This document shows, piece by piece, positions 49,695 to 57,429 of a DNA stretch of 64,000 bases. The notes under the pieces were generated by a model. It worked only from the letters and a program-made list of their open reading frames with translations. It ran no database searches and was not told the origin of the DNA. Origin of the DNA: CBDDFS01 sp965227255 (lineage in GTDB: Bacteria > Bacteroidota > Bacteroidia > Flavobacteriales_E > Vicingaceae); the NCBI GenBank assembly GCA_965227255.1, contig CBDDFS010000001.1, positions 62,001 to 126,000 on the forward strand. Direction: 5' to 3'. A program made the position numbers and the translations under genes. Position 1 is the stretch's first letter; each line of letters starts with the position of its first letter.

Positions 49695-51287
49695 TTATAT
49701 ATCTTCAACCAATATCAACCTCGAATCTTCAGGGTCTATGGCATTATAAATAGTGTCGAAAAACGACCAATTGTATGATAGAAAATAAGGTGCAAAATTA
49801 TCATATCTTTCGTGTAAGTTTCCTCCCGGAAAAACTTTTTCGTGAAGATTCCAATATGAATTCATTTTTTCTTCATTTCTGGATTTTATAGCCTTGATCA
49901 GGCGTTTATTAAGCTGTTCCAACTGATTCTGAATTTTCTTGCTTTCTCCTTTCACCACTGGATTTAACGTAGGGTCAGTATCAGATATTTTTTCAGCTAT
50001 TTCATCAAATACTTGATTAACTCTTGAAAAATCAAATTTTAATTGCTCTTCGACCTCTTCATAATTCATCAACTTACGGGAAATTTCCTGTTCATCAAGA
50101 AATAGATCTTCGGCTTTCAGTTCAAGTTTCGCCAACTTTTTCTCCTTACCCCTATCAAGCCAGAAAACAGAGTTTCTTAGATTCAGTAAAGGAAATTCAA
50201 GATCAAATTTTTCAAAGGAAGACTTTAATTGAAGCCAGTAGGATATTTCGGCAGCGCCACCTATATAACATAGGTTTGGAAGAATTCTCTCCTGGTACAT
50301 AGGTCGAAGCACAACATTCGGACTAAATTTATCCGGATGTTCTTCAATTTCCTTTAGAATCTCATTTTTACTCCAGGATTTGTCGCCATCTTTTAACTTG
50401 AAGTTATCTCCCGACTTTTCAATTAGCGATCTTTCACCTTTCTGAAGATAAAACATGTTCACCTCACGTGGATTGACTTGGATCTTGTGTGACTTGTCAA
50501 ATTTTTCAATAGACTGAGCACTCTCATTGAAAACCACAGATTCTTCAACTTCCTGTGAAAATTGGGGAATGAACATCTCTTTCAGATCCTTATCATCTGC
50601 GTCAAGGATGATCAGGCCACGTTTGGCAAAAAGCTGATGCACCAATTTGCGTGTTGCAACAGAGAGATCATAATTTTCTGAATAGGAGTCGTTAAAGATC
50701 CGTTTAAGCTCTTGTGCATTATCTGACTCTCCCAACACTTCATTGACCTGCGAAAGGCATGAATCAATGTCATTCAAACTGAATTTACCCACAGCCCCAG
50801 TTTGATCAGAATCCCATTGCAGTTTTTTTCCAAAAAGATGAGCGTGGTTTATTTCAGCAAAGTCGTGATCTTCTGAAGCCATCCAAAAAACAGGAACGTA
50901 ATTGTGGTCCTTGTCAGATTCATTCAGTTTGTCGGCAAGTTTTATGGCCTGAAGGATTTTGAGGATGAAATACAGGGGACCTGTGAAAAGGCATAATTGA
51001 TGACCTGTTGTGATCGTAAAGGTATTCCTTAACAAAAGGGAATCGAGATTTTTCTTTACCTCCCCATCAATTGAAATATCACTGGCATTGTATTGCCCTT
51101 TTATAACCGAATGGAGTGTCTTTCGATCGTCATCGTCAAATTTTCTTGATTGAGCGTATTCTTGTACGTTGGCGATTGAAAAATGATGCCGATAGAGTCC
51201 GGTTTTCTCAAGATTTAAATTGAGGTAATCTTCTACAAGCCTTGAGAATGGCTTAAAAATATCGTGACTGATGTGACGGACTTCCAT
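49695..51287 (-). CDS. bshC: Bacillithiol biosynthesis cysteine-adding enzyme
   Basis: 530 residues from the ATG at 51287. BshC adds cysteine to glucosaminyl-malate, the last step of bacillithiol synthesis. Family signatures: TITTGHQLCLFTGPLYFILK (about 90-110), VPVFWMASEDHDFAEINH (about 130-148), a TLPNL/LCYIGGAAEISYWLQLK segment (about 335-350), and the C-terminal coiled coil. bshA and bshB are not in the window. First gene of the operon with guaA. Confidence 0.93.
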   Translation of the reverse strand: MEVRHISHDIFKPFSRLVEDYLNLNLEKTGLYRHHFSIANVQEYAQSRKFDDDDRKTLHSVIKGQYNASDISIDGEVKKNLDSLLLRNTFTITTGHQLCLFTGPLYFILKILQAIKLADKLNESDKDHNYVPVFWMASEDHDFAEINHAHLFGKKLQWDSDQTGAVGKFSLNDIDSCLSQVNEVLGESDNAQELKRIFNDSYSENYDLSVATRKLVHQLFAKRGLIILDADDKDLKEMFIPQFSQEVEESVVFNESAQSIEKFDKSHKIQVNPREVNMFYLQKGERSLIEKSGDNFKLKDGDKSWSKNEILKEIEEHPDKFSPNVVLRPMYQERILPNLCYIGGAAEISYWLQLKSSFEKFDLEFPLLNLRNSVFWLDRGKEKKLAKLELKAEDLFLDEQEISRKLMNYEEVEEQLKFDFSRVNQVFDEIAEKISDTDPTLNPVVKGESKKIQNQLEQLNKRLIKAIKSRNEEKMNSYWNLHEKVFPGGNLHERYDNFAPYFLSYNWSFFDTIYNAIDPEDSRLILVEDI

Positions 51288-51291
51288 AAAC

Positions 51292-51317
51292 AAATAAGGC
51301 TGCCAGAGGCAGCCTTA
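51292..51317 (-). terminator. Terminator of the FN3/T9SS gene
   Basis: Perfect 9-bp stem AAGGCTGCC/GGCAGCCTT (51296-51304 with 51308-51316), 3-nt loop, weak T-rich tail on the reverse strand. It abuts the bshC start. Confidence 0.75.
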
Positions 51318-51336
51318 AAGTAATTCAAATTTTTTA

Positions 51337-52833
51337 TTATTTGACAGACAATTTACTCGTCTTTCTTTGACCGTCGAGGTCAAGAACAAGGAAATAACTG
51401 CCTCTTTCAAGTTTGTCCAATGAATAATTCAATAATTCATTGCCGTTAACCTGACCATAGTTAACCAGATCAACTCTTTTACCTACAATACTGTATACTT
51501 CCAAATTTAAAATGCCACCTTTCGTTGCATTCAAGCTGATAGAAACAAAATCGCTTGCTGGATTTGGATATACACTAAATTTCATGAAGTTATCCTTCTC
51601 TTCAATTCCAACGGGAATAGCGTTGAACGAAAAGACAGGAGAGAAACCTGATGTATCCTTACTGTGAATAGCTCTAACTCTCCAGTGATAACCAGTTTCC
51701 CATTGAGGAAGATTAAGAACAATCTTGTTTGTGTCGTTCGGTGTAATGATAGATGTAGCTGTGGCAAATGTGTTCAAAGTGTCATATTGCATTTCATAAT
51801 GCTCAACACCCTTGATTTCCTGCCATGTGAAAACAGCTCCCTCATTTGGAACATCCGTCGCTCCATCTTCAGGCGTTTGAAGTGTGACTTCGTCAAGGAC
51901 GGTGAAAGTTCTAACTTCAGACCATGATGATGTGCTGGATGCATTCGTTCCCTGCACTCTCCAATGGTAAGTCTGTCCGAAGAATAATCTTTCTTCAACT
52001 ACTTTAACGTCACCTGAAAAGTCTTTACCAAAAACCGTCGTTACATTGTAATTTGGTGAAGAAGGATCGAAGGCCGGTGAGTCATCGATGGCAAATCTAT
52101 ATTCAGTCACACCAGGAGTATTATCACACTCAAGAGTCGTCCTTGGGTCTTGATCCACTGCCATATCGCTCGGCTTGGTCAATTCTACCATATCAAGTAC
52201 GGTAAAACTTCTGACTTCAGAATATCCAGACTGATCTTTGGCATGCTCAGCATAGATTCGGTAGAAATACTTCTGTCCGAATACAAGATTGGTCAACTGA
52301 ACCTGTATTTTACCCTGGTTGTTTACGTTAGCAGGAGTGTGACCTACATTTCCTGCCGCAGGTGCAGGAAACAGAGAATCAGTATCATATTCATAATGAT
52401 AGGTAGCAGTTCCAGGAATGGTATCCCAGGATAGGTTCAACTGTGGATTCTTGTCATCTCCATTTGGAGCCAATCCAGTAAATTCATTGTAAAAAGTTGA
52501 AAATGACCATACATCTGAGTAGGCACCCGGAGTACTATTCGCGTCTATACCTCTGACTCTCCAGTAATACTTTTGATTGTAATCAAGTTCGCTTGTTTTG
52601 GCTGAAGTTCCTGTGGTAGGCAGACTAACAGGATTCGTGAAATTAGAATCTGTATCAATTTCAGCATCATATCCTGAAACCGTTCCTCCAAGGGCCGGAT
52701 TCCAGGTCAATCTTACATTCACATCAACAACGGTTGAACCTGTGGTTGGGAATGTCAAAGTTGGGGCCAATAATTGCGCCCAGGAAGTCGCTGCCCATAC
52801 TGAACAAGCTGCAAATAGTAATAATCTCTTCAT
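51337..52833 (-). CDS. T9SS-secreted protein with FN3-like repeats
   Basis: 498 residues from the ATG at 52833. Signal peptide ends ATSWAQ. Four FN3-like repeats of about 95 residues, each ending with YYWRVRGI.../YHWRVQG...SEVRTFTVL wording (about 25-410), then a T9SS type A sorting domain (FSVYPNPASDFVSISLN to the end). No catalytic residues; likely surface adhesion or scaffold protein. Separate from the ftsY gene upstream (53 nt) and followed by its own terminator. Confidence 0.88.
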   Translation of the reverse strand: MKRLLLFAACSVWAATSWAQLLAPTLTFPTTGSTVVDVNVRLTWNPALGGTVSGYDAEIDTDSNFTNPVSLPTTGTSAKTSELDYNQKYYWRVRGIDANSTPGAYSDVWSFSTFYNEFTGLAPNGDDKNPQLNLSWDTIPGTATYHYEYDTDSLFPAPAAGNVGHTPANVNNQGKIQVQLTNLVFGQKYFYRIYAEHAKDQSGYSEVRSFTVLDMVELTKPSDMAVDQDPRTTLECDNTPGVTEYRFAIDDSPAFDPSSPNYNVTTVFGKDFSGDVKVVEERLFFGQTYHWRVQGTNASSTSSWSEVRTFTVLDEVTLQTPEDGATDVPNEGAVFTWQEIKGVEHYEMQYDTLNTFATATSIITPNDTNKIVLNLPQWETGYHWRVRAIHSKDTSGFSPVFSFNAIPVGIEEKDNFMKFSVYPNPASDFVSISLNATKGGILNLEVYSIVGKRVDLVNYGQVNGNELLNYSLDKLERGSYFLVLDLDGQRKTSKLSVK

Positions 52834-52886
52834 AAGTCTGTCTGTGAAATCTTTGAAAAGGCTAAAATAAGGAAATTCAATCAATC

Positions 52887-53849
52887 TTAAGCCTCGTTCA
52901 CAAGTCCAAAAAGGCTCCTTATAAACTCGGTCGGGTTGAATAACTGCAAATCATCAATTCCTTCACCAATACCGATGTATTTCACCGGAATTTTAAATTG
53001 ATCCGAAACTGCTATGACCACTCCGCCTTTAGCCGTGCCATCAAGCTTGGTAAGAGCAAGGGTATTCACCTCCGTCGTCTGCAGGAATTGTCTTGCCTGT
53101 TCAACTGCATTTTGCCCTGTGGATGCATCCAATACAAGAAGAATTTCGTGCGGAGCGTCCGGAATAACTTTCTCCATTACTCTTTTTATCTTCCCAAGTT
53201 CATTCATAAGGTTTGCCTTATTATGTAACCTACCCGCTGTATCAATAATGACAACATCGCTACCCTTGCTGACTGCACTGGACAGAGTATCATAAGCCAC
53301 ACTTGCCGGGTCTGCCCCCATTCCCTGAGTAACAATGGGTACATCCACCCTTTCAGACCAAATCTTTAATTGATCCACTGCAGCCGCTCTGAAAGTATCA
53401 GCAGCGCCAAGAATTACATTGCTACCGGCTTTTTTGAATTGATTTGCCAGTTTTCCAATCGTAGTTGTTTTGCCAACACCATTAACACCAACAACCATAA
53501 TGACATAAGGCTTTGGTGCCCCTTGCAAACTAAAATCGAAGTCGGTGTACTTACTTTCATTTTCTGAAAGCAATTTATCGGCCGACTTAACGAGGAGTTG
53601 ATTCAATTCCTCTGTAGAGACGTATTTCTCTTCTTTGGCGATCTGTTCAAGATTCTCAATGATCTTGATCGTAGTGTCCACCCCAACATCTGATTCAATA
53701 AGGATCTCTTCAAGGTCATCCAATACAGCCTGATCAACTTTGGATTTACCTACAATGGTTCGGTTAATTCTGGTAAGCAGAGATTGTTTCGACTTATCTA
53801 ATCCTTTGTCGAGATCTTCCTTATTCTTTTTACTAAATAGACCAAACAT
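52887..53849 (-). CDS. ftsY: Signal recognition particle receptor FtsY
   Basis: 320 residues: short acidic/basic A-region, N domain, and G domain with P-loop GVNGVGKTT (121-129), DTAGRLHNK and TKLDGTAKGG (G4). Docks the SRP (Ffh, about 15 kb away) at the membrane SecYEG. A strong terminator (53860-53892) separates it from DUF4295-rpmG upstream, so it needs its own promoter within about 11 nt of the start or relies on readthrough; none was clearly seen. Confidence 0.96.
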   Translation of the reverse strand: MFGLFSKKNKEDLDKGLDKSKQSLLTRINRTIVGKSKVDQAVLDDLEEILIESDVGVDTTIKIIENLEQIAKEEKYVSTEELNQLLVKSADKLLSENESKYTDFDFSLQGAPKPYVIMVVGVNGVGKTTTIGKLANQFKKAGSNVILGAADTFRAAAVDQLKIWSERVDVPIVTQGMGADPASVAYDTLSSAVSKGSDVVIIDTAGRLHNKANLMNELGKIKRVMEKVIPDAPHEILLVLDASTGQNAVEQARQFLQTTEVNTLALTKLDGTAKGGVVIAVSDQFKIPVKYIGIGEGIDDLQLFNPTEFIRSLFGLVNEA

Positions 53850-53859
53850 GCTTTATCAT

Positions 53860-53892
53860 AAAAAAAAAGCTCCTTTCTTTCGAAAGAAGCTT
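53860..53892 (-). terminator. Terminator of the rpmG-DUF4295 unit
   Basis: On the reverse strand, an 11-bp stem AAGCTTCTTTC/GAAAGGAGCTT with GAAA tetraloop and an 9-T run. It ends about 11 nt before the ftsY start. Confidence 0.92.
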
Positions 53893-53913
53893 CGTAAATA
53901 TCTTCAAGTGAAA

Positions 53914-54066
53914 TTACTTAGAAAAGTATTCATTCACCTTTTCGTTGGGAATCATTTCTTCTTTGAAAGTGTAAGCTCCGGTCTTTTCAGACTTTACCAT
54001 CTTAATCACTTTGGTAAATGATTTACCAGCTCCTTTCTGTAGTGTTGCAACCGTTTTCTTAGCCAT
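53914..54066 (-). CDS. DUF4295 protein (ribosome-associated, Bacteroidota)
   Basis: 50 residues: starts MAKKTVATLQKGAGKSFTKV and ends VNEYFSK. This tiny basic family is Bacteroidota-specific and almost always sits between rpmG and ftsY, as here. Its conserved pairing suggests a ribosomal role, but it is not established. It lies 7 nt downstream of rpmG and ends in the terminator before ftsY. Too short for most gene callers. Confidence 0.92.
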   Translation of the reverse strand: MAKKTVATLQKGAGKSFTKVIKMVKSEKTGAYTFKEEMIPNEKVNEYFSK

Positions 54067-54073
54067 GACTTAC

Positions 54074-54256
54074 TTATTTAATTTCTCTGTGAATTGTCAT
54101 TTTTTTCAGAATCGGATTGTACTTTTTCAATTCAACTCTGTCCGGCGTATTCTTTCTGTTTTTAGTTGTGATATACCTTGAAGTACCTGGCATACCGCTG
54201 TCTTTGTGCTCTGTGCACTCTAGAATAACCTGTTGTCTGTTTCCCTTCTTTGCCAT
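54074..54256 (-). CDS. rpmG: 50S ribosomal protein L33
   Basis: 60 residues. L33 with TSRYITTKNRKNTPDRVELKKYNPILKK core; the first Cys (ECTEHKDSGM) remains while the typical four-Cys zinc ribbon is incomplete, so this is a Cys-poor (C-minus) form. Has its own promoter and an AAGGAT ribosome-binding site 1-2 nt off the ATG. Cut off from rpmB by the aminopeptidase gene. Confidence 0.96.
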   Translation of the reverse strand: MAKKGNRQQVILECTEHKDSGMPGTSRYITTKNRKNTPDRVELKKYNPILKKMTIHREIK

Positions 54257-54276
54257 ATCCTTAAATTATGGAGGCG

Positions 54277-54284
54277 CAAAAATA
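54277..54284 (-). promoter_or_regulatory. -7 promoter box, rpmG
   Basis: TATTTTTG on the reverse strand inside a 19-nt block AAATTCTTATTTTTGCGCC shared word for word with the rpmB promoter (56036-56043). Confidence 0.75.
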
Positions 54285-54308
54285 AGAATTTATTTGTATC
54301 TGAAAACA

Positions 54309-55700
54309 TTAATTTTCAGAATTCACATCCTCTTTCATAAGGTTTTCAATCTCCTCTATTTCACTCGGCACGCAAGAAGATAAATTCACCGGCTCACCAT
54401 CTGTAATAAGGATGTCGTCTTCAATTCGGATACCGATATTCCACCATTTCTCATCGCAATCCGATCCTTCGGGAATATATATACCCGGCTCAACCGTGAT
54501 AACATTGTTTTTCCTTAGTGATTGATACGATCCTGCGTCATGCACATCCAATCCCAAATAATGAGAAGTTCCGTGCATGAAATACTTTCTTGCCTGGTAA
54601 GATTTCTTTGTTATACCCAGGCTCTTTAATCCTCTTTCAATAACCTGTGTTGCTTCAATGTGTGGGTCCCAGAATTTGTTGCCTGGTTTGCAAGCTTCAA
54701 TACCGGCTTGCTGAGCTTCCAATACAAGTTCATAAATTATTTTCTGTTCTTCTGTGAACGCACCACTTACCGGTATGGTTCTCGTAATATCTGCTGAATA
54801 CATGCCATATTGAGCACCAATGTCCACAACAAGCAGATCTCCCTTTTTCAATTCGGCATTGTTCGATGTATAGTGAAGAACACATGAATTACCACCTCCA
54901 CCAACAATTGAAGGAAAGCCCGGACCTTCCGCACCATAATTTCTGAAGGTATATTCTATCAATGCCTCTGCATTATACTCATTATACGACTCATCAATCG
55001 ACTTCATTAATTCCTTATGGGCTTCACAAGTAATATCGATTGCTCGCTGCATGATTACCAATTCATCTTCTGTTTTTATTTCACGAAGGAATTCCATCAT
55101 ACTTACCAGATTATCTTCTTCCCTTCTGTATTTCAGTGAGTCGGTTTTGAAATTGAAATGTTTCAGCATACTGGCAAGATCCCCTCTTGAGTCCGGATTA
55201 TCTGTAATTACACCATAGGGCAGGTGATAAAGAATATGGTCAAAATAGTCGAATTCAAAGTTTACATCTGCAAACTCATGGTTGACGAGAGCCGGTTCTA
55301 TGCCCAATTCTTCTACAACGCCTTTTGTGCCCAATTGAGATCCATGCCATATTTCATGTTCGGTGGTTTTCCCCGGTACGAATATCATTTCGTTTATTTT
55401 CTTACCATCATAGTCGTAGGGTTCCTTAAATATCATCAACAAGGCATCTGCTTCTTTGAAGCCGGTTAGATAATAGAAATTTGGATCCTGAAAGAATGGA
55501 AAATTGACGTCATTTGATTTTACTTTCTCAACACCTGAAAAGAAGACTGCAACAGACCTGTCAGGCATCATTTCACGCAGGTTATCTCGATTTTTGGAGA
55601 AAAACTCTTTTGGCAGATCATTAACCTTAGTCGAAAAATCGACCTGTGAAAATGAAGATTGAAAAATGAATAATGAAAGGAGTAGAAAGGTGGAACGCAT
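54309..55700 (-). CDS. Exported Xaa-Pro aminopeptidase (aminopeptidase P)
   Basis: 463 residues from the ATG at 55700 (a second ATG at 55715 lies in the rpmB terminator tail). Signal peptide ends SSFSQ. N-terminal creatinase-like domain, then pita-bread metallopeptidase: metal ligands in VVDIGAQYGMYSADITRTIP (Asp, Asp), HGTSHYLGLDVHDAG (His, His), EPGIYI and IGIRIEDDIL (Glu, Glu). Removes an N-terminal residue before proline. Inserted between rpmB and rpmG, genes that are normally adjacent. Confidence 0.93.
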   Translation of the reverse strand: MRSTFLLLSLFIFQSSFSQVDFSTKVNDLPKEFFSKNRDNLREMMPDRSVAVFFSGVEKVKSNDVNFPFFQDPNFYYLTGFKEADALLMIFKEPYDYDGKKINEMIFVPGKTTEHEIWHGSQLGTKGVVEELGIEPALVNHEFADVNFEFDYFDHILYHLPYGVITDNPDSRGDLASMLKHFNFKTDSLKYRREEDNLVSMMEFLREIKTEDELVIMQRAIDITCEAHKELMKSIDESYNEYNAEALIEYTFRNYGAEGPGFPSIVGGGGNSCVLHYTSNNAELKKGDLLVVDIGAQYGMYSADITRTIPVSGAFTEEQKIIYELVLEAQQAGIEACKPGNKFWDPHIEATQVIERGLKSLGITKKSYQARKYFMHGTSHYLGLDVHDAGSYQSLRKNNVITVEPGIYIPEGSDCDEKWWNIGIRIEDDILITDGEPVNLSSCVPSEIEEIENLMKEDVNSEN

Positions 55701-55714
55701 GAATTTAAAGGGCA

Positions 55715-55752
55715 TAAAAAAACGCTGCCAATATAGGAAATTAACAGCGTTT
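55715..55752 (-). terminator. Terminator of rpmB
   Basis: Reverse strand: stem AAACGCTG/CAGCGTTT (55745-55752 with 55720-55727), 17-nt loop, T-run. It cuts rpmB transcription off from the aminopeptidase gene. Confidence 0.85.
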
Positions 55753-55772
55753 CAAATTCTTTAAAGCAGGTC

Positions 55773-56006
55773 TTACATGTAACCCATGGCTTTTGCTTTC
55801 TTGATACTGGCGGCCACTCCATTTTTATTAATGGTTCTGATTCCCGCGGCAGACACCTTCAACTTCACCCACTCACCTGTTTCAGGATTGTAGAATCTCT
55901 TCACAGAAAGGTTTGGCGCAAAAGTCCTTTTGGTCTTTCTGTTCGACTTAGAAACGTTATTTCCGGTAATTACTCGTTTCCCTGTTATTTGGCATACTCT
56001 AGACAT
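55773..56006 (-). CDS. rpmB: 50S ribosomal protein L28
   Basis: 77 residues. L28 signature MSRVCQITGKRVITGNNVSKSNRKTKRTF, conserved KRFYNPETGEWVKLKVSAAGIRTI, C-terminal KAKAMGYM. Essential for 50S assembly. Stands alone with its own promoter and terminator, separated from rpmG by an aminopeptidase gene, unlike the usual rpmB-rpmG-DUF4295 order. Confidence 0.96.
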   Translation of the reverse strand: MSRVCQITGKRVITGNNVSKSNRKTKRTFAPNLSVKRFYNPETGEWVKLKVSAAGIRTINKNGVAASIKKAKAMGYM

Positions 56007-56035
56007 CTCAGTAACATTTAGCTTTTAAGCGGGCG

Positions 56036-56067
56036 CAAAAATAAGAATTTTTTTCTCTATTCATCAA
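56036..56067 (-). promoter_or_regulatory. Promoter of rpmB
   Basis: TTG (56065-56067), 21-nt spacer, TATTTTTG (56036-56043) on the reverse strand, followed by CGCCCGC. Shares a 19-nt block with the rpmG promoter. Confidence 0.7.
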
Positions 56068-57308
56068 ACGTTTTTCAGTAATTCTTTTCTCAATAAATCC
56101 AGACAATGTTTTGCCGTCAGATCAATGTTCGTTCTCCGATTAAATCTTAGCTTGATCAACTTAGCTTGACTTTTTTCCTTAAAGCTTAAGCCTATCCAGA
56201 TTGTGCCAACTGGTTTTTCCTCAGTACCTCCATCCGGTCCGGCAATACCTGATGTAGATAAAGCCACATCTGCATTGAATTTTTTCCTGGCACCTTCAGC
56301 CATGCTCAACACAACTTCTTCACTCACCGCACCATGTTTATTCAGGACTTCATCGTCCACATTAAGTTCTTTGACTTTCACATCATTAGAATAAGCAATT
56401 ACACTTCCTAAAAAATATTCTGAACTTCCCGGAACGGAGGTGATTTTAGATGCAAGCAGTCCACCGGTGCAACTTTCGGCAGTAGCAATTGTCAATTGCT
56501 GTTCTCTCAGTAAATCTCCAATGACCGTTTCAAGTTGGTCTCCCGAAAAACCATACACTAGATCGCCGAGTCTTTCAGTGAATTTCTTCTTTTCGACATC
56601 GAGCAAATTGCGCATTTCTTCTTCATTGTCACCGCTGATCGTTAGTCGGAGTTTCACCGTGCCGGGAGAAGGTAAAAAGGCCAGCTTAACTTCAGGGTGC
56701 AATTCCTCAATCTCCTTATTCAATAAAACAGCCAGATTCGATTCAGCTTCACCAAAAGTTTTTATGTGCTCGTGAAATTTAAATCCATTGCTCGAAAATT
56801 TTTGTATTGAGGGAATGATTGAATTTTTCATCATTCTCTTCATTTCTGTTGGAACACCAGGCATAGAAACATAAAACTTGCCATTTTCCCTGAAAATCAT
56901 ACCAGGTGCAGTTCCATAGAAATTCCTCACTACCTCACATCTTGATGGCAGCATCGCCTGTCCCTCATTTAGGGCATTCATTGTCTTTCCGAATCTTTCC
57001 AATAATGACCTTACATCTTCAAGTACCTCTTCATTATGAATGAGTGAGTCTTTGAAATATTCGCAAAGCGTATGTTTGGTGATATCGTCGTGTGTTGGGC
57101 CCAAGCCCCCTGTTATGAGCACAATTCCAATCTCATCATCAAGTTCATCGAGCGACGTAACAATATCCTGCTTTTCATCTGCAATGACCTTTACGTATTT
57201 CACCGATATCCCGGCATCATCAAGGCTGTTTGCCATGAAAGAAGCATTGGTATTAATGGTATCACCGATGAGCAATTCATCACCTATATTAAGTATAACA
57301 GCCTTCAT
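56064..57308 (-). CDS. cinA: CinA family nicotinamide-nucleotide amidohydrolase/ADP-ribose pyrophosphatase
   Basis: 414 residues, two-domain CinA. N-terminal COG1058 (MoaB-like) domain with NIGDELLIGDTINTN and GGLGPTHDDITK; C-terminal PncC-type NMN deamidase with TAESCTGGLLASKITSVPGSS and TSGIAGPDGGTEEKPVGTIWIGL. Recycles NMN in pyridine-nucleotide salvage; cinA also supports DNA uptake in some Gram-positives, but no comE neighbour is here. Full length. Confidence 0.95.
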   Translation of the reverse strand: MKAVILNIGDELLIGDTINTNASFMANSLDDAGISVKYVKVIADEKQDIVTSLDELDDEIGIVLITGGLGPTHDDITKHTLCEYFKDSLIHNEEVLEDVRSLLERFGKTMNALNEGQAMLPSRCEVVRNFYGTAPGMIFRENGKFYVSMPGVPTEMKRMMKNSIIPSIQKFSSNGFKFHEHIKTFGEAESNLAVLLNKEIEELHPEVKLAFLPSPGTVKLRLTISGDNEEEMRNLLDVEKKKFTERLGDLVYGFSGDQLETVIGDLLREQQLTIATAESCTGGLLASKITSVPGSSEYFLGSVIAYSNDVKVKELNVDDEVLNKHGAVSEEVVLSMAEGARKKFNADVALSTSGIAGPDGGTEEKPVGTIWIGLSFKEKSQAKLIKLRFNRRTNIDLTAKHCLDLLRKELLKNV

Positions 57309-57416
57309 ATATAAGAGGGTGTAAAAATAGGAAAGCTTTAATTAGACCTTCCAGATTTTAACCTTTGCTTGTTAACAAGTGAATATTCCATTCGGTTTAC
57401 GGCCTTCATTGAAATA

Positions 57417-57424
57417 TAAATTTG
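57417..57424 (+). promoter_or_regulatory. -7 promoter box, SirB1-like gene
   Basis: TAAATTTG, perfect match; ends 5 nt before the ATG at 57430. No TTG -33. Candidate leaderless start. Confidence 0.4.
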
Positions 57425-57429
57425 TTTCG

